Below are positions 23,855 to 34,663 of a stretch of DNA of 64,000 bases, piece after piece. Below the pieces are notes generated by a model. It did no database searches. It was not told the DNA's origin and worked only from the letters and a program-made list of their open reading frames with translations. Each line of letters starts with the position of its first letter. Within the stretch, counting starts at the first letter, position 1. A program made the translations under genes and the position numbers. Source of the DNA: Paguma larvata (lineage: Eukaryota > Chordata > Mammalia > Carnivora > Viverridae). The stretch lies in contig CM057830.1 in assembly GCA_030068075.1 (NCBI GenBank), positions 21,236,247 to 21,300,246 of the forward strand, read 5' to 3'.

Positions 23855-24690
23855 AAATGGTTGTAATGGCTACTGTGGTGAGATGCTCAGACTCTCCTTT
23901 CAGAACTGAAGCACTCTTTGCCCCCAGAGCTGGAAGTTTTATAGAGACATCCAGGTCCCTCTCTAAGAATTACCTTGTGCCAAAAAAAGCCACCTCACCC
24001 AAGGTCGTGACCTTATTAATTTATTATTTCTCAGTTCCAAATTCACCCTTCAGTACCTACTCTGGAATAACAGACAGATAAGCATTTCTCCCGTACAGGG
24101 AACATGATGTTAAGTTTTCTCACTAGAGGTCATTGTAGTGACATTGCAGGAGGAAGAAACTTTGATTCTGGCTGCTGTACCATTGGTCAGAGGTTTGAGT
24201 TCCAGACCATGCTGTGGTGTTCTGCCCCAGCCATGCGCCTAGAATGTGCAGTCTCTTGGTGGTGACCTCACAGCTCGGACCCTGCCTGGGGATCACCTTC
24301 CCCGGGCCTTGTGACACTAACATCACATGCTCCAGGCCTCCTGTCAACACTGATGCCCCTGTCTTTTTTGCAGACCTGTGCACCCCTCTGCCAGATGCTG
24401 TTCGCCTGCTTCCCCAGTGACTATAGCCCTGGCTGTGGCCCAGAAGAACCAGTGGACTTTTGTGCCAACTGGTGAGCTGCAATCCCAGCTTCTCTAACAA
24501 AGTCTGCGTGCCTGCCTTGAGAAGGAGATTCTCTCCCAAGTTTGCACCACCTTGCATAGTCTCCCCAGCCCTAGGTCATCATATGAAGTTCTCTTACATG
24601 GTATTTTTTTATCATAGCGTAATAGTCCTTTATATTAAACTTCTCCTGTTTCAACTGTAGTTACTCTGGGCCCTAGTACTTCTGTCTTAT
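23855..24690. other. GC-richer unassigned block
   Basis: About 0.8 kb that is visibly richer in G and C than its flanks, especially 24180-24580. Open frames overlap on both strands: 144 codons on the minus strand (24123-24557), and 68 and 66 codons on the plus strand. None has a domain I recognise. Its abrupt edges and lack of introns or signals suggest an old inserted element (LTR or retrocopy). I cannot name it. Confidence 0.4.
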
Positions 24691-24694
24691 AAAA

Positions 24695-25580
24695 CGGATA
24701 CTAAAAACTGCCCAAATGAGATCATATGCTGTTTCTAAGGCTCAATTGATATGACTCAGGTACAAGCATTTTGGTAAGTGTAATGTGAAATTTAAATGCA
24801 AGCTATTTTATTTTTGTATTAATGATGTTAGATGATTGACTTCAGAAATGTAATATTTGATTATTGATACAAATGTTTGGTCATTATGCCACCACCATTC
24901 CTGATTCTGAAAAATGGTCTAGTTGTTTGTGGATTATTTCCAAATTATCATTCCCACTCATGCAGAAAAGTTGCAAATGCAAGCTGTGATATGACAAAAC
25001 ATCCCCTTTCCTATCATAAAATTTTACTTAGAGGAAGAATTCTGACTGAAGTGCCATCAGAACATGATAAAGAGCCAAAGACTGGAAGTGCAAAATCACC
25101 CAAGCAAGTTTATAAAGCTTAGAGATCCCAGGGAGTTGATATTTATCACACAGCTGAATACCAATGCGTCCAGGAAAATAACATCAGCTCCAGATGCAGC
25201 TATTAGGAATGTGCTGTGGGACAGGTCATCTGTGCTTTTCATCTGCCAAGTGCATCCTCTAAAGGGGGTGCACGATGAACTTTGGTGAGAAAAGAAACAG
25301 GGAGAATTTAAACACCAATTGTAATTTTGTCTTACCTCTGAGAATACTCAGATCTAAATAACACATAAACATATTAACTTTGTGTTATTTTTTACTTGCT
25401 AAATGGCTTCAAAAGCATTCACATCGGTAGCATAGGAAAAAATGAAAATATAATCAATCAACTGAAGTGTAAACCTTGCTGCTTGAACAATGCAAGTGAT
25501 TTTGAAATATTTTTAAGTATTCAATTAAAAGGTGTAGAAAATAACATAAACAGTCAAAAAACTCAAATATAAATTCCTCT
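24695..25580. other. Unassigned sequence
   Basis: No gene or named repeat recognised. The 81- and 74-codon plus frames around 24877-25288 overlap each other and look accidental. Confidence 0.35.
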
Positions 25581-25584
25581 GAAA

Positions 25585-25745
25585 GGAAAGCTCTATCAAT
25601 TTGAATGGTCAAAATATTATAGGTATTTTTTTTGTTGGATTATCTTGTAATCAAACAATTTTCAGGAAAGCTCTACCAATTTGAATGGTCAAAATATTAT
25701 AGGTATTTTTTTTTGTTAGATTATCTTGTAATCAAACAATTTTCA
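25585..25745 (+). repeat. 80-bp direct tandem duplication, 2 copies
   Basis: Copies at 25585-25664 and 25665-25745, each starting 'ggaaagctcta' and ending 'caaacaattttca'. The differences I can see are one T/C, one G/A and a one-base change in the poly-T run. It is probably older than the 183-bp duplication, but still recent. Confidence 0.95.
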
Positions 25746-25854
25746 GTGTCCTTCCTGGTACCTCAAAGACAGCAAATATGTGAAAATTGAAATGTTTAGC
25801 TTTGGTAATATTGCTGTTATTAAAACTGCTTTTTAAAGGTTGATTTAGACTAGT

Positions 25855-26330
25855 AATTGTGTTGCCCCTGGAGGTGGAATTCTCCAGAAGTGATTTCTGA
25901 GGCAGAGGTGGGAGACAGGCTGTTTATTGGAGACAAGGAGGGGAAGCAATTGAACTGTGAGTCAGGAAGATCAAGAATGAGTAATGCCTTTCGGAATGTC
26001 TCATGCCGGGTTATAGAGGCTGGGCCTTTATATTCCCGCTGTGCTTAGTGAGAAATGTGCGCTATTCTGAGGAGGATGTGCCCTCTGATGAGGAAGTTCT
26101 CTGTAGCTGAGAGAGACCATGAAGAGGCTGATGGCTAGAGGCTGCCTGCTGACACTTCCCATGGCTGAGCAGCAAGTCCTTCCTTAAAAGTGGATCTGAG
26201 CAGTGCATTTCCATGTCTACCAGTCCACATGCTATGCCGCTCAGATTCATATCTCTATGCGTGTTTGGGAGCAGCTCCTACAAAATCCTAGGAGCATCTG
26301 TCTCTGAGGGAAACTTAGAAGAAGGAGGTT
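25855..26330 (-). mobile_element. Class III ERV 3' LTR, antisense
   Basis: Complement of an LTR. The minus strand has a polyadenylation-type AATAAA (complement at 25922-25927). The plus-strand blocks 'tagaggctgcctgctgacac', 'ggatctgag' and 'ccatgtctaccagtccacat' recur with changes at 30260-30350, identifying an LTR pair. The two copies differ heavily, so the insertion is old. The family resembles LTR16/ERV-L-type LTRs. Confidence 0.7.
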
Positions 26331-28229
26331 AGTGAAACAAACTATAGTCCCTGGTGCTACAGTTGGCTCTGGACCACAATTGCTATTCATCTCCTTCCTC
26401 CAGTTTCTTTCCCATAACCTCATCATCAGCTACCACAAATGTTGGTCTTCTTTGGTGTGTTACCTGGTGACACGGCCCAGATCCTTACCCCTGAGGTCCC
26501 TGAGTACCTGGTCACTCTGCTGTTCTCATAATTTGGTGGCCAAACCTGTTTCTTTACATTCACAATTGGGCCAGGGGATACCAAGAAGCAGACAAGTGGA
26601 TCACTTGGATTCCATACATAATCCTCTATGTTCCCATTGTATAAGCAGCCCTACTTTCTCCTTGTGATTGGAGTCAGTTACTCCTACCTTGTGACTCAGT
26701 GACTCCTTTTCCTGCAGATCTTATAATTCAGTGGGACTCTGTTTCTGGGGAAACTGTGCCCTCTTTTGAGAAAAGGATGTCTAACCAGGCTGAGTTGATA
26801 TTTTTAGAAATGGGGAGAATGAAAGACCCCAGTGGGTCACCGGGAATAATGAGAAGTGAATGGAAACTCCTTATTCCAGTGTTTGGTTCCTAGGCAGTCT
26901 ACCTAATGAGAACACAGTATCATAGAAAGATGATTAATTCTGGGTGTATACAGAATCCTGGAGGATGGGGTATTGCTTCTCACCTGGTTCTTCAGCTATG
27001 CCTTCAGCAGCCTATTCCAACTCTATCAGGACCACAGATTCTGAGTGATAAAATGTGTTCTATAACCAGTGGATCCCATGATCAAGGGGGACATTCCCAC
27101 ATCACCTTTGCTGTAAAGAGATCCCTGGTCTGCCACTTTGTTATGTGGAGTCACATGCCTGGAGATCAAACACTATAAACTCTTGGACACTGATGCTTGC
27201 TGAGGACCTACAGGCAATAAAGGCAAATCCACACCCAGAATAAGTATCCGTTGCTATGAAAATGAGCCATTGGCCTTTTCAGGCTAGAAGGGACCCAATG
27301 TGGTCAACATGCCACTAGATATTCAGTTGTGCTCCTTGATGAATGGAATCATTTTAAGATAGCAATTGTATCTTGTTGCTGCCATACTGAATAATCATTG
27401 GTTGCAGTAGCAGATCAGTCTTGGTCAGTGGGAGGTTATGTTGTTAGGAAAATGCATAACCTCTACCCCTGTCACTGTGGCTATATCGTTTCAGCACTGG
27501 GATGGTTGATGACAAGGCTTGTCAACATTACTGGCTGGACAGGTCATTGTCTGCTTTGCTGTTTAGTTCCTCTACTATGGTGGATGATTACTGCTGAGTG
27601 TTAACATGTGATACAAAGACCTATTCACACTCCATTCCCGCTCTTGCATGTACGTTCTCTACTGAAGAACTTCTTTTTCCCAACCTTCTAATCTTTTTTC
27701 CTTCTAGGTCCTTAATGAGTTGGCCAGACTATTTGCTACCATCCATGAGTCTGTATATACTTTAAACATGGGATACTCCTTTTCTACGTGAAAAGGATGA
27801 CCAGATGAACTTCCTGAAGCTCTGTTCACTGGGAGAATTTTTCTTTACCACCATCCGAAAAGGTCACTTAGGCTATGATTCAGCTACCATCTGCTTTTCA
27901 ACTTGTGCCCACATACTAAGCCAATCTATGTGTAAGTTATTCTTGGGCTTTTTTTTCCTCTTCCTTCTACAGATAATATAGCATTCTATTATGTAGCCAT
28001 AGGAGTGAGCTGAGAGAGTGATACTGACAGGGATGGCTATCGTGAGGGGTTGGGTTACCTCTCATGCAGCTTACTTGTGGTCCTATTTCTATTCATGCTC
28101 CATCCTGGATGTACCACTGCCATCTGACTTTGGATTTTTGCTGGATTTATCCAACTTTATGACTTGGGGACTTTCATAGGCTTTAACTCATGATGAGCTT
28201 TTCTGGCCATATGGTCACTTAGTGTCCTA

Positions 28230-28600
28230 TGGGCAATCATTCCATGTCCATCAGGGGCCAGTAGCACACCAGAAGTTGTTTTCTAAAAGGAATATAATTA
28301 TTTGTTGCTCATGGCAAGGCTTTGTTCCAGAATCCCAGGAGCCTGTATTGGGATTCTCTTACTAGGACTTGCCACGATTTCCACACAGCATCTTTTCCCA
28401 TTATTGATATTTCCAGCATGATAATGTCTGCCAAATCTTATGGCCTAAGCAGAAAGACTGCTTGCACTGAAGCATGGAATTGCTGTAGAACCCTATTATT
28501 CTCTGGTTCCTGTTCAAAGCTGACAGTCGTTCATGCCACACAATCTTTGGGTGAGAGTAGTATTGCCAAGTGTGGAATATTGGAGGGAATATCCTAGCAT
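28230..28600 (-). pseudogene. Class III ERV pol remnant (RT end to RNase H)
   Basis: On the minus strand a frame reads RLLGFWNKALP, then NNYIPF, then a KQLL.CYWPL block ending in MDME, the hallmark order of ERV-L/ERV3 RNase H regions. Upstream on that strand is a piece reading LQQFHASVQAVF. Stops and frame changes interrupt it. The catalytic RT motif is not visible, because gag-like sequence comes almost immediately upstream, which implies a deletion. Confidence 0.7.
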
Positions 28601-28668
28601 ACCCTGACTAGAGGATTTCCAAAATTTTATGAATGTGGCTGGTTCTGCATCTTGATAGGGTTTATTTC

Positions 28669-28881
28669 TTATCTCTGGAGCTTGTGGGTTTTCCCAAGGG
28701 CATCCCTTGCTTCTTTACATGCTATTAAAGAAGATTGTAGGCTTTCACACCTGGCTTTCAATTGTTTCCTACTCTCCCTTGGCTGCTTGATATCATTTTG
28801 TAGTTTAACAGTGGCATTTAGCAATAACCACCCAATCCCATTATCTTTTTTTTTTTTTTTTTCCATGAGAGAGACTCTCAT
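28669..28881 (-). pseudogene. Class III ERV gag-like coiled-coil remnant
   Basis: A 70-codon minus frame with a charged heptad-rich core (RKQLKARCESLQSSLIACKE) and an artefactual poly-Lys start from the T-run at 28846-28862. It resembles the coiled-coil gag segment of ERV3/ERV-L relics. It is a fragment and has no independent function. Confidence 0.5.
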
Positions 28882-28894
28882 ATTCCCGGGTCAG

Positions 28895-29680
28895 GATGAG
28901 TTTAATTTTTAAACCACTTTATTAAATATAATTCATATACCATATAATTCACCCTTTTAAAGTCTACATTTAATATTTTTAGTATATTCACAGTGTTGTA
29001 CAACCATTATGATAATCAAACTTTATATTTTTGCCTCTCAGAAAGAAACCCATACCCATTAGGAGTCATGCGTACCTTCTACCCTCAGCCTTATGAAACC
29101 ATTAACTTTCTATCTCTATAAATTTCCTATTTTAGACATTTGATATAAATGGAGTAATACAATATGTGGTTTTTGGTCACTAGCCTTTTTCACTTAGTAT
29201 AATTTTTTCAAGATTCATCCATTTGATGGCATTAATCAGTACTCTATTTCTTTTAATTCTCAAATAATATTCAGTTGTATGGACACATCACATTTGTTTA
29301 TCCATTCATTTGTTGGTGGACATTAAGGTTGGTTCCACTTTTGACTCTATAAAGAATGCTGCTCTGAACATTTCTGTACAAGTTTTTGTGTAGACATATT
29401 GTTTGATTTCTCTCAGGTGAATACCTAGGAGTGAAATGCAGGGTCATATAGTAACGCTCTGAGTAAATTTTTGAGGAACTGTTTTCTAAAGAGCCTGGCC
29501 CATTTTACATTTCCATCAGTAAAATATGTTGGTTTCAATTTCTTCACATCCCTACCAACACTTACTATTGTCTGTCTTCTTCATTAGAGCCATTCTACTG
29601 GGTATGAAGTGATATCTCAGTGTGGGTTTGCTTTTTATTACCTAATGACTAATGGTGCTGAGTGTGTTTTCTGTGCTCTT
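28895..29680 (-). mobile_element. L1M-type 3' end inserted in class III ERV, antisense
   Basis: Starts with the L1 terminus complement 'accactttattaaatataat' and continues 'atatgtggtttttggtcact', 'tgaacatttctgtacaagtt' and 'ttcttcacatccctaccaac' (about 29541-29560). This is the standard antisense L1M order from 3' UTR toward ORF2. Confidence 0.85.
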
Positions 29681-29923
29681 TTATCCTATCATCTGCTATT
29701 TCCTCCATAATTATCACATACCTAGTACATTGCACCTGCTAGGGCAATTCCTCCTACTGGTACACATGCTTAATTCACAACCAGTGAAAATTTTAATAAC
29801 TCAACAACCATCTTGTGCCAGGATTTCACCATGCTCCACTTGCTAGCTGGAAGTTGGGTGCTGAGTGATATAGCTCTAAAACACCAACGTATTGCAGCTT
29901 TCTCAGATCATTCTTGGTACCAA

Positions 29924-30390
29924 CTGTTGCTGATTAAGTTTTCCAGAAGCAGATGTGAGACAGTTTGCGGTACAAGATATATATTAGAAATCAACATCTG
30001 TTAAGGGAGATGGAGGAAGGAGGACCAGGCAGAGGATGAAGTCAAACTGATATGCAGGCCTCACAGAGTAGGCTAAACTGGCGGGGATCTCTGGAACAGC
30101 TCTTGCTTATTATAGTGTCCCATTTGGGGCCAAAACGGTCAGGTCTTTATGCCTTTGTCTGATTCAGCCACCAGACGTGGGCTGCTCTCAGAAGGGCATC
30201 CCTAAAGTAAGGCCATTCTCTGCAGATGAGGCAAAACTAGAAAGAGCTGACAGCTGGAGGCTGTCTGCTGACTCCTTCCCAAAGGCTGGGTGCCAAATCA
30301 TTTCTTTCCTCAGTGATCTGAGTTTCACATCACCATGTCTACCACACATGTTATACTTGGACATACTTTAGAGGCCCTCCTAATAATTAA
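29924..30390 (-). mobile_element. Class III ERV 5' LTR, antisense
   Basis: Partner of the LTR at 25855-26330. Shared blocks are 'agctggaggctgtctgctga', 'ccttcccaaaggctg', 'gatctgag' and 'ccatgtctaccacacatg'. The small open frames across it (29813-30004, 30177-30371) are incidental. Confidence 0.65.
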
Positions 30391-32100
30391 CTATATTTTA
30401 TTAGGTAGTTTTTGGTCATGTTGAATGATTTCCAAACGTTACATAATTAAGGGATGAATATGAAGTGTTGATAGGTAACATATGCAGGGGTTAATTTCCT
30501 CCTTTCAGTTATTTACTTATTTGCATGTATTTATACTTTGCTGCCTATTTATCATTCTGTAGAAATATAAGTACAAACTGGTTTCTCCTGATGAAACACA
30601 TAAAATTGTATAGTCCGAAAGATTTACCTTGTCTTGAATGAGATTCTCTCTCCCTCCCTGCCTCACCCAGAGTTCCACTGACCCTGAGAGAGAAGCATAG
30701 ATGCATTTCTCACATTTTTCTAGCCTTTTCTGTAATTTGACTTTTTGATATTAGGACATGACTTTTTCAATATTCAATTGTTAGATTGCAAATGCATTGA
30801 TCTTTCAGGTCTCGGACATTCACTCTTTAGTGTAGAATTGACTAAAATAAAATGTAATACAATATGCACTTTGAAGAGCCCGAATCAATTTAGGCAATTT
30901 TTCTACAGAGAAAGAAATTTACTTGTAAGAGGCAAACCATATTGGAAATCCTACCTTAAGTGGTGGGTACACTACCATTTAGTCTTAATACAAAGTAGTT
31001 TCAAATATGCTTATGTAGAGGTGAATGACAAGAACAAATCTCTTTAGTATACATTTATATATTACTTTCTAGGCGATGACTTTCTCATACAATAAGTGTT
31101 TTATTTTTTCTCGACAAGTAGACATTTCATTCGATTTGCTCTAATGGCTTCTGTATTTTAATAGCTAGTATATTTATTTACATAAAGAGGGTCCAGTGGC
31201 TGTCTCTTATTCTAAGTAATTTACACTGGTCTGTGCTTTCAACACTATAACTTCAATGTGTCTGTATGTTGCCTGAAAATTTTGAATTCCACTGAATTGA
31301 AATGAAAGGCAAACAAAAGTGAATTTTAGCATAAAAAAGAGTGGGCAAGTTCTTAGCACAATTGAAGAGCACATGCACATCACCTCCCATCCCCACCACA
31401 CACACAACATGGGCTTCCATTCTACATCAGGATACCTGAGGGGCTGCGTGATTTTTCTTCTGTATAGAATTTACCACAGTGGATAAGGGAGAGACTAGTA
31501 ATGGGTCAATGGGCCTATCTCCACCACTAGAATAATAGGATTACCTCTCATCTTAAAAGACTGGAACAAAATTGTTGCCAAGGAGCATAAAGGTAAAATT
31601 TTCTCTGTTGGAACATAACCATCCATATAACTAGTAACCTGGGGACACACTTTCTTTAAAAGCCTTTTCAATCCTGGCAAAGTCCTGAAGAGACGTAACT
31701 TCTGTTAAGTGAAATGTTATGACATCCTGTTCTTTCTTTTGGCTCTCACTTGAGAAAAACATGGGGTACAGCTCAAATGGAAAGAATTACTCTTTTAAGA
31801 CAAATCAGTATAGGGATATATTAGATCAGTACTGTGAGATATTGAGATATTGTCAAGTTATCAGTGCTGCTTCTTTTCCTCTGTTATCATGTCTGTGAGT
31901 TTGTTCTAGCACTAGATAAAAACCTTGCTAACAGAAATGATTGGTTTATGTTCCTTCTATTAATAGGACATCTAGAGAACTCAAGAACATTGGCTATGGA
32001 AAAAACCCAGCTTTTATCATTAGTTTTATTATTTTAACCCTGCTTTTATTTACCAAAACATGTTTATTTTAATGAACAACCATCATATATGTGAGTGTGT
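30391..32100. other. Unassigned AT-rich sequence
   Basis: No gene recognised. The 100-codon plus frame 30745-31047 has no domain I know and no coding context. Confidence 0.4.
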
Positions 32101-32104
32101 ATAT

Positions 32105-32106
<2 letters not shown>

Positions 32107-32171
<65 letters not shown>
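32107..32171 (+). repeat. Compound (AC)n(AT)n microsatellite
   Basis: About 19 AC units run directly into about 13 AT units. It is a likely hypervariable, hairpin-prone site. Confidence 0.97.
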
Positions 32172-32785
32172 GAAACCAGGTGTCACCAAGAAAGCTTTCT
32201 TTGAAACTAAGAGTTTACGTCATAAGAAAGAGCAGTAATCTAAAATCTAATAATCTTCCTCATTATTTAATATGTAGACAATTTTCTTTCTTTTGTTTTG
32301 TAGAAAATTTTCTTTCCATAAAAATGTTTTCCTTCAAATCAAGCTTCAAAGCTTTTAGCAGATCTGGTTTACCTCTGCTCATGGTAACAGTTTTGAGAAC
32401 CATAACTTGGCCTTAAAACATTACAAGGAAGTCTTGGCTTTAAGTAAATAATTTTAAATGCTATATTGTGTAAATAAGTAAGTTATTGTTTCTGAGTTCC
32501 AATACTACAAATCTATCTTCTCTTTAGCTAGCACTGTGACTTAAACTGAAACTCAGTTTTAACACATAGAAGCTGCATTTTCTATCTCATTGTCCTCATG
32601 ACATTTTTATTCAATTAAGAGGCATGTGGAGCAAGGACCAGATACATGAACCAGTTGGCACCTGGTTCCTAATTCCTCTCTCTTCTATCTCATATCTCAC
32701 CAAGCCTCTGGAACTTACAATGTATGTACAGGGTACTTAATTTTTAATCTCTGTTGTCACGAACAGTTTGCTGCCTAGAAACCAA
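32172..32785. other. Unassigned sequence
   Basis: No gene or repeat family recognised. Confidence 0.4.
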
Positions 32786-32787
32786 TT

Positions 32788-32885
32788 CAATTTATCATCC
32801 ATGTATTAAGCACCCATTACGAACAAGCCGTTGTGTTAGGGATTGAGAGATTAAGAGGACATTGCTCTATCCTAATGAAATGATA
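32788..32885 (-). repeat. L2 LINE 3' end, antisense
   Basis: 'atgtattaagcacccattac' followed by 'gttgtgttagggattgagag' matches the complement of the L2 terminus. Confidence 0.6.
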
Positions 32886-33370
32886 TCTAAGTGGACTTCT
32901 ACATACTGCCCACGGTCAGTACTGCTCCCTTACCACCAACAACCCCAATCACATGTTCTTCTTTTATATTAAGAACTAAATATATTTGTATGGGTCCCTT
33001 CTTTTCTCAGAAACCCATTGAAGCCTATTTCTGCTGCCTGTAGCTTGGATCTTCCCCTGGTCTTTCTGAATGCCAGAGCATAGCCACCTACAGATGCCGT
33101 TTTATCCAAATGCATTGATAATGACCTGAGTCCAAGCAGACAAGATGCATGTCTATTATATAATCATATATCCTCGATCAGGCAGGAGTCCAAATTTTCA
33201 ATATCGGTGGCCAATAATTTCTTCCATCTTTCATTGACTTTACTATTGTTTGGACTCATTTGTCAGGATCTATATGTTTCTTTGTATCAGACAGTGTATA
33301 ACTTCAGGAAGTTATATTCACAAAGACGGTTTAGAATATAAATTTTAACCCCCGCAAGATTCTCCAATTT
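32886..33370. other. Unassigned sequence ending in an A-run
   Basis: No gene recognised. It ends at an A19 tract (33371-33389) that sits seven bases upstream of a SINE head, so that tract is not the SINE's own tail. Confidence 0.4.
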
Positions 33371-33396
33371 AAAAAAAAAAAAAAAAAAACCAGTGT

Positions 33397-33590
33397 GGGG
33401 GCACCTGGGTGGCTCAGTCAGTTAAGTGTCTGGCTTTGGTTCAGATCATTACCTCATGGTTCGTGGGTTCGAGCCTCACATTGGGCTCTGCACTGACAGT
33501 GCAGATCTGCTTGGGATTCTCTTTTTCCCTTTCTCTCTGCCCCACCCCCATGTTCTCTCTTTCTCAAAATAAATAAATAAACTTTAGAGA
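33397..33590 (+). mobile_element. CAN-SINE
   Basis: Head 'gggggcacctgggtggctca', B-box-like 'gtgggttcgagcctc', tail 'aaataaataaataaac'. A short flanking repeat (cagtgt at 33391-33396 and 33594-33599) is the probable target duplication. Confidence 0.94.
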
Positions 33591-33810
33591 ACACAGTGTA
33601 GAAATTATACTTAAGATAGGAGAAAGCTTTTCCCAAAGTATACAAAATAAAACATACTTGACTTAAAATATCAGTGGGTATCAACAAGACACAAGATATA
33701 ATGGGGATAGTAGATGGGGTTTTGGACTTGAACAAAATTCTGTTAATATACTGGCTCTTTTTCTAATGCGTTGGTGATATTCAGCACCTCATGAATTTAA
33801 ACTCCCAGGG

Positions 33811-34030
33811 TGGGACACCTGGGTGGTTCAGTTTGTTAAGCGGCCCACTTTGGCTCAGGTCATAATCTCACAGTTCATGGTACTAAGTTTGTGAGTTTGA
33901 GCCCTACGTCAGGCTCCACACTGGTGGTGCAGAGCCTGCTTGGTTTTCTCTCCTTCTCTCTCTCTGCCCCTCCCCAATTTGTGCTCACTCTCTCTCTCTC
34001 AAAATAAATAAATTAAAAAGAATAAAAATA
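33811..34030 (+). mobile_element. CAN-SINE with extra internal bases
   Basis: Head 'gggacacctgggtggttcag' and tail 'aaataaataaattaaaaa'. The flanks 'taaactcccaggg' and 'taaactctcaggg' are a 13-bp target duplication with one mismatch. After 'cacagttcatgg' an insertion 'tactaagtttgtgag' partly duplicates the B-box neighbourhood. Confidence 0.94.
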
Positions 34031-34043
34031 TAAACTCTCAGGG

Positions 34044-34515
34044 CTTTCTTGTTAAATGTCTTATGTATAAAAAAGTTAATAATTTCCTCTTTCTAAGAGT
34101 TAGGATAAGGATTAAAGCATAAAATAGTATTTTTTGATTGAACCAAATGAAAATTGCCAAGATTCAACTCTTTGGAACATAAAAAATTGGCAATTTTTAT
34201 GGTTCACAATCAAAAATGTATATAGAGCACTTTGTATACAGAAAGCACTGAATAACTTCTCGTTCTTGCTGTTTTCATGGAACAGCTGGTATGTTCAGCT
34301 TTCCCCTTCCACCATGCCTCCTGCTGCACCTCCAGAAGCTCGGTGTGGAAACAGGGAATCTGCTTTGTTGTCTTCCCTACTTCTAAAAATGTTATGATCT
34401 CCTTGGCACAAGTTTCGGGGTAGTGATTCAAGGGTATTCCATGGGAGGGGGGTGGCCTAGGGGAAGTGAGGAGCAAAGTAGGTGTATACTTCTGTGGTCT
34501 AAAACCTTAGCAACA
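34044..34515. other. Unassigned sequence
   Basis: No gene recognised. The overlapping 87- and 88-codon frames on opposite strands here are probably accidental. Confidence 0.4.
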
Positions 34516-34517
34516 GG

Positions 34518-34663
34518 CTGCAAGCTGGAGGGTGCTAAGAAGGAGAAAAAGTTTATGGTATTGAGTGAAGTGTAGTTTGGGCCTCCTTCACTGCAAGCTG
34601 GGGGGCGCTAAAAAAGAGAAAAAGAGACTGGTATTGAGTGAAATGCAGTTTGGGGCTCCTTCA
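34518..34663 (+). repeat. 73-bp tandem duplication, 2 diverged copies
   Basis: Copies 34518-34590 and 34591-34663 both start 'ctgcaagctgg' and end 'ctccttca'. They differ at roughly one base in eight by eye, so this event is much older than the 183-bp one. Confidence 0.9.

Larger units (their letters stand above)
25855..30390 (-). mobile_element. Class III (ERV-L/ERV3-like) provirus relic, antisense
   Basis: Two diverged LTRs (25855-26330 and about 29924-30390) flank internal sequence that reads on the minus strand as a gag-like coiled-coil piece (28669-28881), then an RT-end/RNase H-type piece (about 28230-28600), then unreadable pol or env. Next to the right-hand LTR the minus strand reads 'ttggtaccaagaatg' (about 29909-29923), which resembles the tRNA-Leu-type primer site of ERV-L elements. 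An L1 3' end (28895-29680) is inserted between gag and the 5' LTR. All frames are broken and most of RT appears lost. Confidence 0.7.

Noticed and set aside
24123..24557. 144-codon minus-strand frame as a candidate gene
   Set aside because: No recognised domain, it overlaps frames on the other strand, and it has no promoter or splice context. It is kept only as an unassigned block.
28669..28881. Poly-Lys coiled-coil frame as a nuclear protein
   Set aside because: The Lys run comes from a T-tract, and the remainder fits a class III ERV gag remnant.
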